64,000 bases of DNA from Psychromonas sp. CNPT3 (GTDB taxonomy: Bacteria > Pseudomonadota > Gammaproteobacteria > Enterobacterales > Psychromonadaceae), in contig NC_020802.1 in the NCBI RefSeq assembly GCF_000153405.2, positions 2,251,883-2,315,882 of the forward strand, written 5' to 3'. The notes under the pieces are model-generated. The model saw only the letters and a program-made list of their open reading frames with translations, did not search any database and had not been told where the DNA came from. A program made the translations under genes and the position numbers. Positions within the stretch are counted from its first letter, which is position 1, and each line of letters starts with the position of its first letter. This document shows positions 1-8,713 of the stretch, in pieces.

Positions 1-278
1 TTATACCCAGCCATGAAAACATGGCGAATTTGAATTTAACACTCGATCAACCCGCTGATTGTTTAGCTGCAAATTTACGACGCGTATTTTCAGCGATTGT
101 TGGCGGGAATGTAAAAGAAGAAGGCATTAAATCCATTGAAAAAAACGGACCTTTTCAGATAAAAGGCGATAAACTTTTAATGCAAAAAGTCGATGTTTTA
201 TTAGAAAGTTTTATTAAACAAGGGCGCATGAAATTGCCTGGGAGTAAATACATCCCTTGTTATAAAATAATTCGTTAA
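1..278 (+). CDS. ppnN: PpnN nucleosidase, 3' end only
   Basis: This is the C-terminal part of a gene that begins before the window. The frame is open from base 3 to the TAA at 276-278, so the ATG at 21 is probably internal. The residues resemble the C-terminal DUF3412 domain of PpnN (YgdH), the pyrimidine/purine nucleotide 5'-monophosphate nucleosidase: [20 protein letters not shown], then RMKLPG and VPCYKI near the end. The nucleotide-binding lysine-decarboxylase-like domain would lie upstream, outside the window. In E. coli ygdH lies in the same neighbourhood as xni, which follows here. The assignment rests on remembered family sequence and synteny; an independent small protein of 85 residues is less likely. 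Confidence 0.75.
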   Translation, partial: IPSHENMANLNLTLDQPADCLAANLRRVFSAIVGGNVKEEGIKSIEKNGPFQIKGDKLLMQKVDVLLESFIKQGRMKLPGSKYIPCYKIIR

Positions 279-285
279 CACCCGC

Positions 286-329
286 CCTACGTTATATACA
301 TATTAAACATTTAAAATATATAACGTAGG
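286..329. repeat. 13-bp inverted repeat between ppnN and xni
   Basis: Perfect 13-base arms CCTACGTTATATA (286-298) and TATATAACGTAGG (317-329) flank an 18-base AT-rich spacer. A T-run after the stem is lacking, so it is not a classical terminator, but it could stabilise or end the ppnN transcript. It lies directly upstream of xni. Confidence 0.6.
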
Positions 330-398
330 ACGCTGTGCACCTTGATATCTTTGTATAAACAGGGGTATCATCTTGTTTTTGGATGGCGCAATAATTAT

Positions 399-1184
399 AT
401 GCTCGCAACCTTACTTATCATTGATGCAATGAACCTTATCCGCCGTATTTATGCCATACAAGAAAAACAGCATGGAGAAAGTACGCGCGCGATTGAAGAA
501 ACAACTAAAATAGCGTGTACAGCACTCCAAAAATTAGCCCAACAACATACTCCAACACATGTGATTTGTGTATTTGATAGCCATACTAAAAGCTGGCGCC
601 ATCAATTATATCCCCTATACAAACACGGTCGAAAACCGATCCCCACATTACTAAAGCAATCATTAGGCAACATCCAAGATCAATTTATGAAAATAGGCTT
701 TGAATCATTACTCAGTGAAACAGATGAAGCCGATGATTTAATCGCAACACTGAGCGACAAAATGGCAAAAAAGAAACAAAAATGCATTATTGTTTCAACG
801 GATAAAGGCTTTTATCAATTGCTAGGCCCACAAATATTGATTTTCGATCATTTCCAAAATAGTTATACCGACAGTGGCCGAGTTTTAAATAAAATGGCGT
901 TGAACATTGATAAATTATGTGATTATTGGGCAATCACCGGCATTTCAAGCAGTGCCATTAAAGGCGTTGAAGGGGTTGGTGAAAAAGGCGCGCTGTTATT
1001 GTTACATGAATATGGCAATCTACAGGCCATATTTGATGCACCTATCAATGAAAAAAATAAACCTTTATGTAAAGTAAAAAAATGTGAACACGAAGCGCGC
1101 CTAAGCCAACAATTAGTAACCTTAAAAAAAGACATAAATTTAGGTTTTAATCTTCAAGATCTACGCTATCAGTCCCACAGATAG
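399..1184 (+). CDS. xni: Flap endonuclease Xni (exonuclease IX family)
   Basis: A 5'-3' exonuclease-family structure-specific nuclease, related to the nuclease domain of DNA polymerase I, acting on flap DNA during replication and repair. The N-terminus LLIIDAMNLIRRIYA matches the family. The acidic metal-site segment EADDLIATL and STDKGFYQLL follow, and ISSSAIKGVEGVGEKGA is the helix-three-turn-helix that grips DNA. I chose the ATG at 399 (262 aa) over the TTG at 342: the family begins right at the hydrophobic strand, the extra 19 residues look unrelated, and GGATGG lies a few bases upstream. The family usually has about 250 residues. The C-terminus is a little longer and lysine-rich. Confidence 0.9.
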   Translation: MLATLLIIDAMNLIRRIYAIQEKQHGESTRAIEETTKIACTALQKLAQQHTPTHVICVFDSHTKSWRHQLYPLYKHGRKPIPTLLKQSLGNIQDQFMKIGFESLLSETDEADDLIATLSDKMAKKKQKCIIVSTDKGFYQLLGPQILIFDHFQNSYTDSGRVLNKMALNIDKLCDYWAITGISSSAIKGVEGVGEKGALLLLHEYGNLQAIFDAPINEKNKPLCKVKKCEHEARLSQQLVTLKKDINLGFNLQDLRYQSHR

Positions 1185-1560
1185 CGCGCTTGAATGTCCA
1201 ATAAATAACACAGCACACACACCCCAACCTTAAAATACATTAAACCTTATTAAACAAGGTGCTATAACTAGCTTGTACATTTTAAACAGGGGGGTAATTT
1301 ATCTAAAAAAAAGACAGATAAATAGTGGACTCATTTATTATATCTCCTTATAATTCGCACGAAATCCATTCACATTCACGTTATACCAAAGGAATTAATT
1401 AAGTTTTCATGTATTGCGCAGGAAAAATTAACACTAGCAAGGCGTGAGTTGTAGGAGATAGTTGTTCTCACTTCAAAACTCACAACGCTGGTAGCGATAA
1501 TTTCAACAAGCAAGACGGGTAACCTTTTTAGTTCCTTTGGTATTAATACTTACTGGAACT
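1185..1560. other. Intergenic region upstream of purine permease
   Basis: About 375 bases. The right half is repeat copy A (1383-1543). The left half is AT-rich; a short inverted repeat TTTATCT...AGATAAA surrounds an A-run near 1298-1322. I see no riboswitch fold and no open frame. Confidence 0.5.
1383..1543 (+). repeat. 160-bp MITE-like repeat, copy A
   Basis: A 161-bp element with inverted ends: ATACCAAAGGAATT at the left, AGTTCCTTTGGTAT at the right. The interior forms an imperfect long hairpin (GTGAGTT near 1444-1450 against AACTCAC near 1477-1483). Copies lie at 44976-45136 (inverted), 55254-55413, and a left half at 32428-32487. A 30-base stretch, 1453-1482, is identical in the inverted copy at 45037-45066. 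There is no coding capacity. The right end stops 17 bases before the ATG of the permease. Confidence 0.85.
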
Positions 1561-2856
1561 ATGATGCTCGAAAAAATATTTAAATTAAACGAACATAAAA
1601 CCACTATTAAAACCGAATTGATTGCCGGCGCCACCACTTTTTTGACCATGGCTTATATTATATTCGTCAATCCCGCGATGTTATCACCGACCGGCATGGA
1701 TCCTGGCGCCGTATTTGTAGCAACGTGTTTGGCAGCTGCCATTGGCTGTTTTATTATGGGATTTTATGCAAATTACCCCGTCGCACTCGCACCAGGAATG
1801 GGACTCAGTGCGTTTTTCACTTATGTTGTAGTTCTGGATATGGGTTACAGCTGGCAAGTGTCACTTGGCGCTGTTTTCCTATCGGGTGTGTGCTTTACAA
1901 CCTTAAGTTTATTTAAAATTCGAGAATGGATAATCAACTCTATTCCTATGCCAATGCGCCACGGCATCGCTGCGGGTATCGGTTTATTCTTAGCCTTAAT
2001 TGCCCTTGAAAACTCGGGTATTGTTATTAGTAATTCAGCGACATTAGTCACCCTCGGTGACATGACTGCATTACCAGCAGCCCTTGCTTCATTAAGCTTT
2101 TTCTTGATCATCGCATTGGCACATTTTAGAGTAAAAGGTGGCGTCATGATAGCTATCCTCGTGGTCACTTTTATTGGTTTTATTATCGGCGACGTAGAAT
2201 ATGCAGGTATCGTTTCGATGCCACCGAGTATTATGCCCACCTTTATGCAAATGGATATTGCAGGTGCATTTAATGTTGGCATGATCAGTATTATTTTTGC
2301 TTTCTTATTTGTGGATCTTTTTGATACATCAGGCACCCTACTTGCCGTCGCAAGCAGAGCCAATTTACTTGATGAAAATGGTAATCTACCGCGTTTAAAC
2401 AGAGCATTATTAGCCGACAGTGGCGCCTCTATTGCAGGCGCGATGTTAGGCACATCTACAACGACAAGTTACATTGAAAGTGTGGCAGGTGTTGCGGAAG
2501 GTGGACGCACCGGATTAACCGCCGTCGTAGTTGGTGTGTTGTTTTTATGTTCGCTGTTCTTTGCACCCTTAGCAGGTATGATCCCAAGCTATGCAACGGC
2601 AGGCGCACTCTTATATGTTGCCGTATTGATGATAGGTAGCTTAAAAGATATCAACTGGGATGATATTACCGAAGCTGCACCCGTTGTCGTTGTGACCATT
2701 ATGATGCCTCTGACTTATTCTATTGCCAATGGTATTGCGCTTGGCTTTATCTCTTACGCTGCGATTAAAATCTTTAGTGGCCGATACAAAGAGCTCAGTA
2801 GCAGTGTTTGGTTCCTTGCCATCTTATTTTTAGTTAAGCTTATTTACTTCCCATAA
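1561..2856 (+). CDS. NCS2/AzgA-family purine permease
   Basis: An inner-membrane purine nucleobase symporter of the AzgA-type (COG2252) branch of NCS2, which includes the hypoxanthine/guanine (GhxP) and adenine (AdeP) permeases. Visible hallmarks are APGMGLSAFFTY near residue 80, VDLFDTSGTLLAVA in the middle (the substrate-site helix) and TSTTTSYIESVAGVAEGGRTG after it. There are 12 or more hydrophobic segments and 432 residues, the normal length. I prefer the ATG at 1561 (or 1564, adjacent) to the TTG at 1537, which lies inside the repeat end; GGA at 1555-1557 is the only Shine-Dalgarno-like sequence. Substrate among purines cannot be told from sequence. It is probably monocistronic, with a strong terminator after it. 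Confidence 0.88.
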   Translation: MMLEKIFKLNEHKTTIKTELIAGATTFLTMAYIIFVNPAMLSPTGMDPGAVFVATCLAAAIGCFIMGFYANYPVALAPGMGLSAFFTYVVVLDMGYSWQVSLGAVFLSGVCFTTLSLFKIREWIINSIPMPMRHGIAAGIGLFLALIALENSGIVISNSATLVTLGDMTALPAALASLSFFLIIALAHFRVKGGVMIAILVVTFIGFIIGDVEYAGIVSMPPSIMPTFMQMDIAGAFNVGMISIIFAFLFVDLFDTSGTLLAVASRANLLDENGNLPRLNRALLADSGASIAGAMLGTSTTTSYIESVAGVAEGGRTGLTAVVVGVLFLCSLFFAPLAGMIPSYATAGALLYVAVLMIGSLKDINWDDITEAAPVVVVTIMMPLTYSIANGIALGFISYAAIKIFSGRYKELSSSVWFLAILFLVKLIYFP

Positions 2857-2883
2857 GATAAAAACAATAACCTTAACAATAAA

Positions 2884-2926
2884 AAAAGAGACTGACTTTA
2901 TAGCACGCTAAAAGTCAGTCTCTTTT
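2884..2926 (+). terminator. Rho-independent terminator
   Basis: A perfect 16-base stem (AAAAGAGACTGACTTT with its complement) around an 11-base loop, ending in TTTT. The A-run on the left makes it usable from both strands. It ends the permease transcript. Confidence 0.85.
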
Positions 2927-3066
2927 CGTTTTATTTACTCAGTGTTTTCCATCTCAACTTTCTGTCCGAGTTTCCTATCTATCTAAAAAACAGTCGATGA
3001 TATTGAACTTATTGCATCCTCTATTAAGGATGCATCATAAAACAGCGCTTATTATTTGAATCTGAG

Positions 3067-4677
3067 TTATTTATTTTCTAGCATATCAAGTGCAACAGCT
3101 TGCGCTATTTTTATGCCGTCGATACCCGCAGACAATATCCCACCCGCATAACCCGCACCTTCACCACCAGGGTATAAACCTTTGGTATTTATACTTTGGA
3201 AGTCTTTGCCACGCTTAATTTGCACCGGTGATGAAGTGCGTGTTTCAACACCCGTCAGCATGGCATCTTTGTTATCAAAACCACGGATTTTTTTCGCAAA
3301 GGCAGGTAGCGCTTCACGAATAGCATCAATGGCATAATCAGGTAATGCCGTACTTAAATCTGTCATTTTTACATTGGGTTTATAAGACGGAACGATACTT
3401 TCAAAAGGCAGGCCTTTGCCTGCATTTAAAAAATCACCCACCATTTGTGCTGGCGCATCATAATTACTGCCCCCCATGACATAAGCATTGCGCTCTAACT
3501 GGCGTTGCAATGCAATACCTTGCAAAGGGTCGTTATTAAAATCACTCGGATCTATTCCCACGACTATCGCACTATTCGCATTACGCTCACTGCGCGAATA
3601 CTGACTCATACCGTTAGTAACCACTGCATGCTCTTCTGATGTTGCCGCCACAACAATACCACCAGGGCACATACAAAAACTATAGACTGAACGTCCACTT
3701 TTACAGTGATGTACCAGTTTGTAGTCGGCGGCACCTAACGTCGGATGCCCAGCATTAATGCCAAATCGGCATTCATCAATCATCTCTTGTTTATGCTCAA
3801 TACGGAAACCAATGGAGAATGATTGCGCCTCTAGATGCACGCCTTTATCATGTAACATCTGCACGGTATCACGCGCGCTATGGCCAATGGCAAGCACGAC
3901 ATGCTTCGATGCTATTTCTTCACCGCCATTTAAAATAACACCGGTGATTTGTTGTGACTCAATTTTAAGCTCTTCAACACGCGTTTCAAAACGGATCTCA
4001 CCACCTAATTCAATGATCTGACGGCGCATTTTTTCAACCATGGTCACTAATTTATAAGTACCAATATGCGGTTTACTTAAATAAAGGATCTCTTTAGGGG
4101 CACCAGCTGCCACAAATTCTTGCTTTACTTTCAAGCCTAAAAAACCCGGATCTTTTACTTGGCTATATAACTTACCATCTGAAAACGTTCCCGCCCCACC
4201 TTCTCCAAACTGTACATTAGACTCAGTATTAAGCTTACCGGTACGCCAAAATCGAAAAGTATCTTTCGCACGTTCGTGCACCGATTTCCCACGCTCTAAC
4301 AAGATAGGTTTAAAACCCATTTGCGCTAAAATTAAAGCGCTGAAAAGCCCACAAGGCCCCATACCAATAACAATAGGACGTTCAACTAAATCATCTGGTG
4401 CACTGGCCACATACTGATAATTTGTATCCGGTGATTCTCGTACATTAGGATCTTTAACAAAACGCGCGAGTATTGACGCTTCATCAACCTCTTTTAAAGT
4501 AATATCAAGCGTATATATCAAGGTGATCAAGTTACGTTTACGCGCATCATAACCGCGTTTAAAAATATGAATATCTACTATTTGTGCACTCTTGAGGGCA
4601 AGTTTGTCGAGCACATAGTTTTGTAGCGCATCTTCGCTATGGTCGAGCGGTAATTTAACTTGGTTTAAACGGATCAT
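3067..4677 (-). CDS. FAD-dependent dehydrogenase, COG2509 family
   Basis: A 536-residue putative NAD(P)/FAD-dependent oxidoreductase of unknown substrate. An N-terminal segment of about 95 residues precedes the dinucleotide-binding motif VIGMGPCGLFSALILAQMG at roughly residues 102-120. NVQFGEGGAGTFSDGKL follows, then VVLAIGHSARDT, a second FAD-contact signature, and GEGAGYAGGILSAGIDG near the C-terminus, typical of the family's FAD clamp. Homologues of this length are widespread in marine gammaproteobacteria and often annotated simply as NAD(FAD)-utilizing dehydrogenase. It stands alone: no close co-directional neighbour. The physiological role is unknown, and I do not propose one. Confidence 0.85.
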   Translation of the reverse strand: MIRLNQVKLPLDHSEDALQNYVLDKLALKSAQIVDIHIFKRGYDARKRNLITLIYTLDITLKEVDEASILARFVKDPNVRESPDTNYQYVASAPDDLVERPIVIGMGPCGLFSALILAQMGFKPILLERGKSVHERAKDTFRFWRTGKLNTESNVQFGEGGAGTFSDGKLYSQVKDPGFLGLKVKQEFVAAGAPKEILYLSKPHIGTYKLVTMVEKMRRQIIELGGEIRFETRVEELKIESQQITGVILNGGEEIASKHVVLAIGHSARDTVQMLHDKGVHLEAQSFSIGFRIEHKQEMIDECRFGINAGHPTLGAADYKLVHHCKSGRSVYSFCMCPGGIVVAATSEEHAVVTNGMSQYSRSERNANSAIVVGIDPSDFNNDPLQGIALQRQLERNAYVMGGSNYDAPAQMVGDFLNAGKGLPFESIVPSYKPNVKMTDLSTALPDYAIDAIREALPAFAKKIRGFDNKDAMLTGVETRTSSPVQIKRGKDFQSINTKGLYPGGEGAGYAGGILSAGIDGIKIAQAVALDMLENK

Positions 4678-4920
4678 AATGCACCTGATAAAATAGGGTA
4701 AAAAACAGGCGCACAGTTTACGTGATCTACGCCAAAAATGAAATTGCTATCATCAATCTTTGTCTTTCATTTTTACTTTAAGCATAAAGCCTCCTTGCAT
4801 GCTCACAATATGACATTAGATCTAAAGTAAACCTGAATTCAAAAGATAAAATGTCATATTAACCGCGCAGTCAAAAGCTTCTGCGTTAATATTTCAGCAT
4901 TTTAAAAAGTAACTCACATA

Positions 4921-4948
4921 AAAAAACCAGCAACGAGGCTGGTTTTTT
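4921..4948 (-). terminator. Rho-independent terminator of nhaC-type gene
   Basis: AAAAAACCAGC, a short loop, then GCTGGTTTTTT. The stem with A- and T-runs lies 20 bases past the stop of the antiporter gene on the minus strand. Confidence 0.85.
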
Positions 4949-4967
4949 ATAGTAATGAAAACGGTTT

Positions 4968-6527
4968 TTAGCGAGTAGAAATTGCTTTCATCGCGCCAAT
5001 AACCAATACAAACGCAACGGAAGATACCGCTAATGCCAGCAATACAGAATTACTAAAGCCAATGGTAATAAACCCTATTGCCGCAATAACAGCAACCGAA
5101 AGTGCATAAGGCAATTGCGTTGATACGTGATCAATATGCTTACAACGCGCTCCGGTAGATGACAGGATAGTCGTATCCGATATCGGTGAACAATGATCAC
5201 CGAAAACAGAGCCAGCAAGCACGGCGCTTAACATCGGTAGCATAAAGGCAACATCAGTCGCCCCTGCCATATCACCTGCAATCGGTAACATAATACCGAA
5301 CGTTCCCCATGACGTACCCGTAGAAAAGGCCATAAGTCCCGATAAGATGAAAAGAATAACAGGTAACCAATGAATAGAAATATTACCTTGGATCAAACTT
5401 GATAAGTAAGCCCCTGTTTTCATATCGCCAATAACTGAGCCAATAGCCCAAGCGAAGAAAAGGATAATGATAGCGCCAAACATTGATTTTGCGCCGATCA
5501 AAAGTGCGTTAGCAATTTCTTTAAGAGGTAATTTTTGTTTGAAAACAGTCGTCAATGCAAGTAATAACCCGACCAAACTACCGTAAACAAGTGATGCACC
5601 CACATCGGTGTTTTCAAAAGCACCTAATAAAGAAAAAGGTTTTTGACTTTCAGTAAGCGCTTGCCCACCGGTATATAGCATAAAGAAAATAGTGGCAAAA
5701 ATAAGCGTAACAATAGGATAGATAAGATCGGATACTTTTCCGTGGTCACTTTCTGCAATGCCATACTCATCGATAAGATTAGTGGCTGTTGCATCCTTAC
5801 AATCATCTTTTTGCATTTCCGCCATGTCTTCGTGTTTTTTCATCAAACCAATATCAAGTTTGAAGTAAATCACCGCAAAAACCATGAGTAATGTAAAGAT
5901 GGCATAAAAATTCATTGGGATCAGTAAAACATAAGCGCCTAATGCAGAATACTCAGTAATACCATGATTTAATAAGATACCCGCAATGATCGTCATAATG
6001 TACGCACCCCAACTCGATAAAGGCATCAAGATACACATAGGCGCTGCGGTTGAATCTAAAATATAAGCCAGTTTAGCGCGTGAAACATTGAAACGATCTG
6101 TCACGGGACGTGCGACAGAGCCAACGGCAAGACTATTAAAATAATCATCAATAAAAATAAACACGCCTAAAAAAGCGGCTAATAAAGCCGCGCCACGTTT
6201 ATCTTTAATATGTTCAAGGGCCCAATTTGCAAAGGCACGGGTTCCACCCGAAAGCGTCAATAAAGCCGTCATCATCCCCAGGAGCACTAGAAATGCAACG
6301 ATGCTCATATTCCAAGTGTTAATGCCACCATCTTCAATGACCACATTTTTAGTAATATTAAAAACATACGTTCCTGCGTTGAGCAGTGAAAAATCAGCTA
6401 AGAGTAAAGCGCCTAATACAATACCAACACCCAATGAAATTAAAACTCGGCGCGTAATAATTGCCAAGCCTAGTGCTACAAGGGCAGGCAAAATCGACAG
6501 CGGTGACGCTGCAAAATCGATCAACAT
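4968..6527 (-). CDS. NhaC-family Na+/H+ antiporter
   Basis: A 519-residue polytopic inner-membrane protein of the NhaC superfamily (COG1757), exchanging Na+ for protons or coupling antiport to small organic acids such as malate/lactate. Family signatures are FIDDYFNSLAVGSVARPVTD near residues 127-146 and FGDHCSPISDTTILSSTGA near the C-terminal third, the latter holding conserved charged and polar residues within the membrane. A hydrophilic loop rich in Asp/Glu/Lys separates the two halves (around residues 230-265). AAGGAAG lies just upstream of the start. It is monocistronic. Sodium-dependent physiology is expected of a marine bacterium. The exact substrate cannot be read from sequence. Confidence 0.87.
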   Translation of the reverse strand: MLIDFAASPLSILPALVALGLAIITRRVLISLGVGIVLGALLLADFSLLNAGTYVFNITKNVVIEDGGINTWNMSIVAFLVLLGMMTALLTLSGGTRAFANWALEHIKDKRGAALLAAFLGVFIFIDDYFNSLAVGSVARPVTDRFNVSRAKLAYILDSTAAPMCILMPLSSWGAYIMTIIAGILLNHGITEYSALGAYVLLIPMNFYAIFTLLMVFAVIYFKLDIGLMKKHEDMAEMQKDDCKDATATNLIDEYGIAESDHGKVSDLIYPIVTLIFATIFFMLYTGGQALTESQKPFSLLGAFENTDVGASLVYGSLVGLLLALTTVFKQKLPLKEIANALLIGAKSMFGAIIILFFAWAIGSVIGDMKTGAYLSSLIQGNISIHWLPVILFILSGLMAFSTGTSWGTFGIMLPIAGDMAGATDVAFMLPMLSAVLAGSVFGDHCSPISDTTILSSTGARCKHIDHVSTQLPYALSVAVIAAIGFITIGFSNSVLLALAVSSVAFVLVIGAMKAISTR

Positions 6528-6878
6528 TATTTCTTCCTTTAAAATTTAAAAACTTCCTCCTTAAAAACAGGCGGATCGGGTGTTTTGATGTTTTAATTTT
6601 TTATACTTATAAATAATTAAAGCATCTAATCTACCTTGAATAGATTATCAATGCAACGCCGATGCTTGTCGTCCAATGCGATCACAATAAGTTAAATGTA
6701 TTTATTTTACTTTAAACAGAGTTTAACTTTTAAAAAAAAACACTTTTATTTTACAAAAAAGTGTCATATTATTTTTCCCGTTAACACAAAAATAAATATG
6801 CATTATTTAACAGAAATCATTTAAAATATACTTGCAGTACGTTCAATAAATCATTATTAGCAAATATAAGGACTTTAT
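6528..6878. promoter_or_regulatory. Divergent intergenic region, nhaC-type / yaeH-like
   Basis: About 350 very AT-rich bases between two divergent genes, so both promoters should lie here. I could not fix a convincing promoter among the many AT-rich hexamers, and see no open frame or strong repeat. Confidence 0.4.
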
Positions 6879-7262
6879 ATGTTCCCACATTTAGCCACTA
6901 TCAGTATTACTAATACACATGAAATTAAACGCTATAGTCTACGCCATGAAGGTGTCTACGATATTTTAAAGATATACTTCAAAAAAGAGCGCGGATCTCA
7001 TCAGATTTTTTCTCGAAGTGTAAAATTTAAGTTCCCTCGTCAAAATAAAAAAATTAACTCAGATACGCAGCCCAATTCATTTGAAAATATTTCAGAAATC
7101 AATGCGAGTTTGCGAAATATTATTGAAGAGCTAGATACATTAACGCTGCAGGTTAAAACTAAAACTGATATCAAATCTGAATTATTAGAAGATATTAAAC
7201 ATTTAGAAACGGTTTTTAATGCGAAGATTAACGAAATAGAAGAAAAAATAAAAAACTTATAA
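6879..7262 (+). CDS. UPF0325 / YaeH-like protein
   Basis: A 127-residue soluble protein matching the UPF0325 family (E. coli YaeH): IKRYSLRHEG, LKIYFKKERG and SVKFKFPRQ in the N-terminal half, then SLRNIIEELD and DIKHLETVFNAKINEIEEKI in a helical, probably coiled-coil C-terminus. The family start MYxxL is represented by MFPHL. The function of the family is not known. It is more divergent and has a longer polar linker (around residues 52-72) than the E. coli protein. It is monocistronic, preceded by AAGGAC. Confidence 0.8.
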   Translation: MFPHLATISITNTHEIKRYSLRHEGVYDILKIYFKKERGSHQIFSRSVKFKFPRQNKKINSDTQPNSFENISEINASLRNIIEELDTLTLQVKTKTDIKSELLEDIKHLETVFNAKINEIEEKIKNL

Positions 7263-7410
7263 TACAAATAAATTTATCAGCGCGACACTTTACTCGCATA
7301 ACGTGTCGTGCTGATATTTATGTTACTTACCTATACTTCTCATACGCTCCTCATAGAGGATAGTAAAAGCAACCCTATTTAAAGTCGCATCGATATCGCA
7401 TACATAACGC

Positions 7411-8610
7411 TTAATTACATTGTGGTTGATGAATATGTGCCCACCGAGGTGACAGTAGAATAACTAATAAAATCAAAGTTAAACCGCCCATCAAAAAAGC
7501 AACCGCATAAGGCGCCGTTAAATTGGTCTGTTGTATTAACGCTGAAAATAAAGCAGCCCCACTCATTTGTATACAGCCAAGCATAGCCGTTGCCGTGCCC
7601 GCTCGTTCGCCAAATTCACTGAGTGCCATCGTTGTTGCAGGCCCAAGCAGCAATGCGAAACCAATACACAAAAGCATCATAGGCAACATAAAGATAAACG
7701 CGGCCACTAATCCTGTACTCGGCCAATATTGTTGTAACAGTATTTGTAATAAGGCGGAGCTTAAAAAGAAACATAACGCGATAATAACCGTTGGCCGATT
7801 TAAAAATCGTTTAATAACAAGAGGTGCAAAAAAAGCAGCCACGATATTAACAAAGGCATTTAAGCCAAACAGAGCACTAAAGGTTAATTCAGATAAACCT
7901 AAATGTGAAATCAGCCAACTCGGTGCATAAGAAACATAGGTGAGGATGGACATCATGCCGACCATACAAGTCAGGGCATAAAACATAAAATGCTTATTTT
8001 TTAAAATTGGTGTAAAACGCTCCCAGTGGTATAAAGATCCGATGTTTTTTGTGTTTTTAGGTCTTGTTTCCGGTAATTTATAACACACATAAATAAGAAC
8101 AATAATAGAAAACAACGCCATAAACAAAAAGGTTGAACGCCAACCATACTGTAACGCTAACACGCCACCTAAGGTAGGAGCGAGTGCAGGGACAACACAA
8201 ATGACGCCATTTAAGTAACTATAATAACGCGCACATTGTTGGCTATTAAAAGTATCTCTCACCGCACTAAACACCACAATAGACGTCGCACAAGCAGCCA
8301 CCCCTTGTAATATTCGAGCAAGCTGTAAATAATGAAATTCAGGCGCAATGGCTGCAAATAAACTACTAAAGAAATAAAGACAAATACCAATAATCGCTAT
8401 CGGACGACGCCCATATTTATCCGCTAAAGGCCCTATTAAGATTTGACCGAGTCCCATAGCAAAAAGATATAACGTCAATGTCGATTGCACCGCGCTCGCT
8501 GACACATTAAATTCGTTTGCAATAACAGGTAATGAGGGAAGAAAAATATCAATAGCTAACGGGCTTAATAGCACCATCACCATTAAAATGGGAAGAATAT
8601 TACGGGTCAT
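7411..8610 (-). CDS. Bcr/CflA-type MFS drug exporter
   Basis: A 399-residue major facilitator with 12 predicted membrane helices. Motif A of drug:H+ antiporters is clear between helices 2 and 3, GPLADKYGRRP near residues 61-71, and the first helix LSPLAIDIFLPSLPVIANEF is typical of Bcr/CflA exporters. A likely export role for an antibiotic, dipeptide or other small molecule follows from family only. AAGGAA precedes the ATG. It is transcribed divergently from a LysR regulator with 103 bases between them, a common arrangement in which the regulator controls the exporter. Confidence 0.87.
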   Translation of the reverse strand: MTRNILPILMVMVLLSPLAIDIFLPSLPVIANEFNVSASAVQSTLTLYLFAMGLGQILIGPLADKYGRRPIAIIGICLYFFSSLFAAIAPEFHYLQLARILQGVAACATSIVVFSAVRDTFNSQQCARYYSYLNGVICVVPALAPTLGGVLALQYGWRSTFLFMALFSIIVLIYVCYKLPETRPKNTKNIGSLYHWERFTPILKNKHFMFYALTCMVGMMSILTYVSYAPSWLISHLGLSELTFSALFGLNAFVNIVAAFFAPLVIKRFLNRPTVIIALCFFLSSALLQILLQQYWPSTGLVAAFIFMLPMMLLCIGFALLLGPATTMALSEFGERAGTATAMLGCIQMSGAALFSALIQQTNLTAPYAVAFLMGGLTLILLVILLSPRWAHIHQPQCN

Positions 8611-8660
8611 AAATTTCCTTAAAGAGAGAAGAGCATCGTGCGAGAGTGTACACTGAGAAT

Positions 8661-8675
8661 ATTATGATTGATAAT
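8661..8675. promoter_or_regulatory. Candidate LysR operator
   Basis: ATTATGATTGATAAT is a dyad of 5-base arms with 5-base spacer, fitting the T-N11-A form of LysR-type sites. It lies 39 bases before the LysR ATG and 51 before the exporter ATG. Pattern only; not tested. Confidence 0.4.
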
Positions 8676-8713
8676 GACAATAACTACACCCAAACATTCC
8701 CACGAGGAATATC

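Noticed and set aside
342-398. Upstream TTG start for xni
   Set aside because: The added 19 residues are unlike the family, and the ATG at 399 has a better context.
1185-1560. Purine riboswitch or PurR site before the NCS2 permease
   Set aside because: I looked for the purine-aptamer core and an ACGCAAACG-like PurR box; neither is present. The visible structure is the repeat element.
1845-2453. 202-codon frame antisense to the purine permease
   Set aside because: Shadow of a hydrophobic membrane protein; no start signal and no recognisable domain.
4805-4860. Inverted repeat AATATGACATT...AATGTCATATT between FAD dehydrogenase and antiporter genes
   Set aside because: The arms pair but are about 35 bases apart in AT-rich DNA and no terminator or operator context fits; chance is likely.
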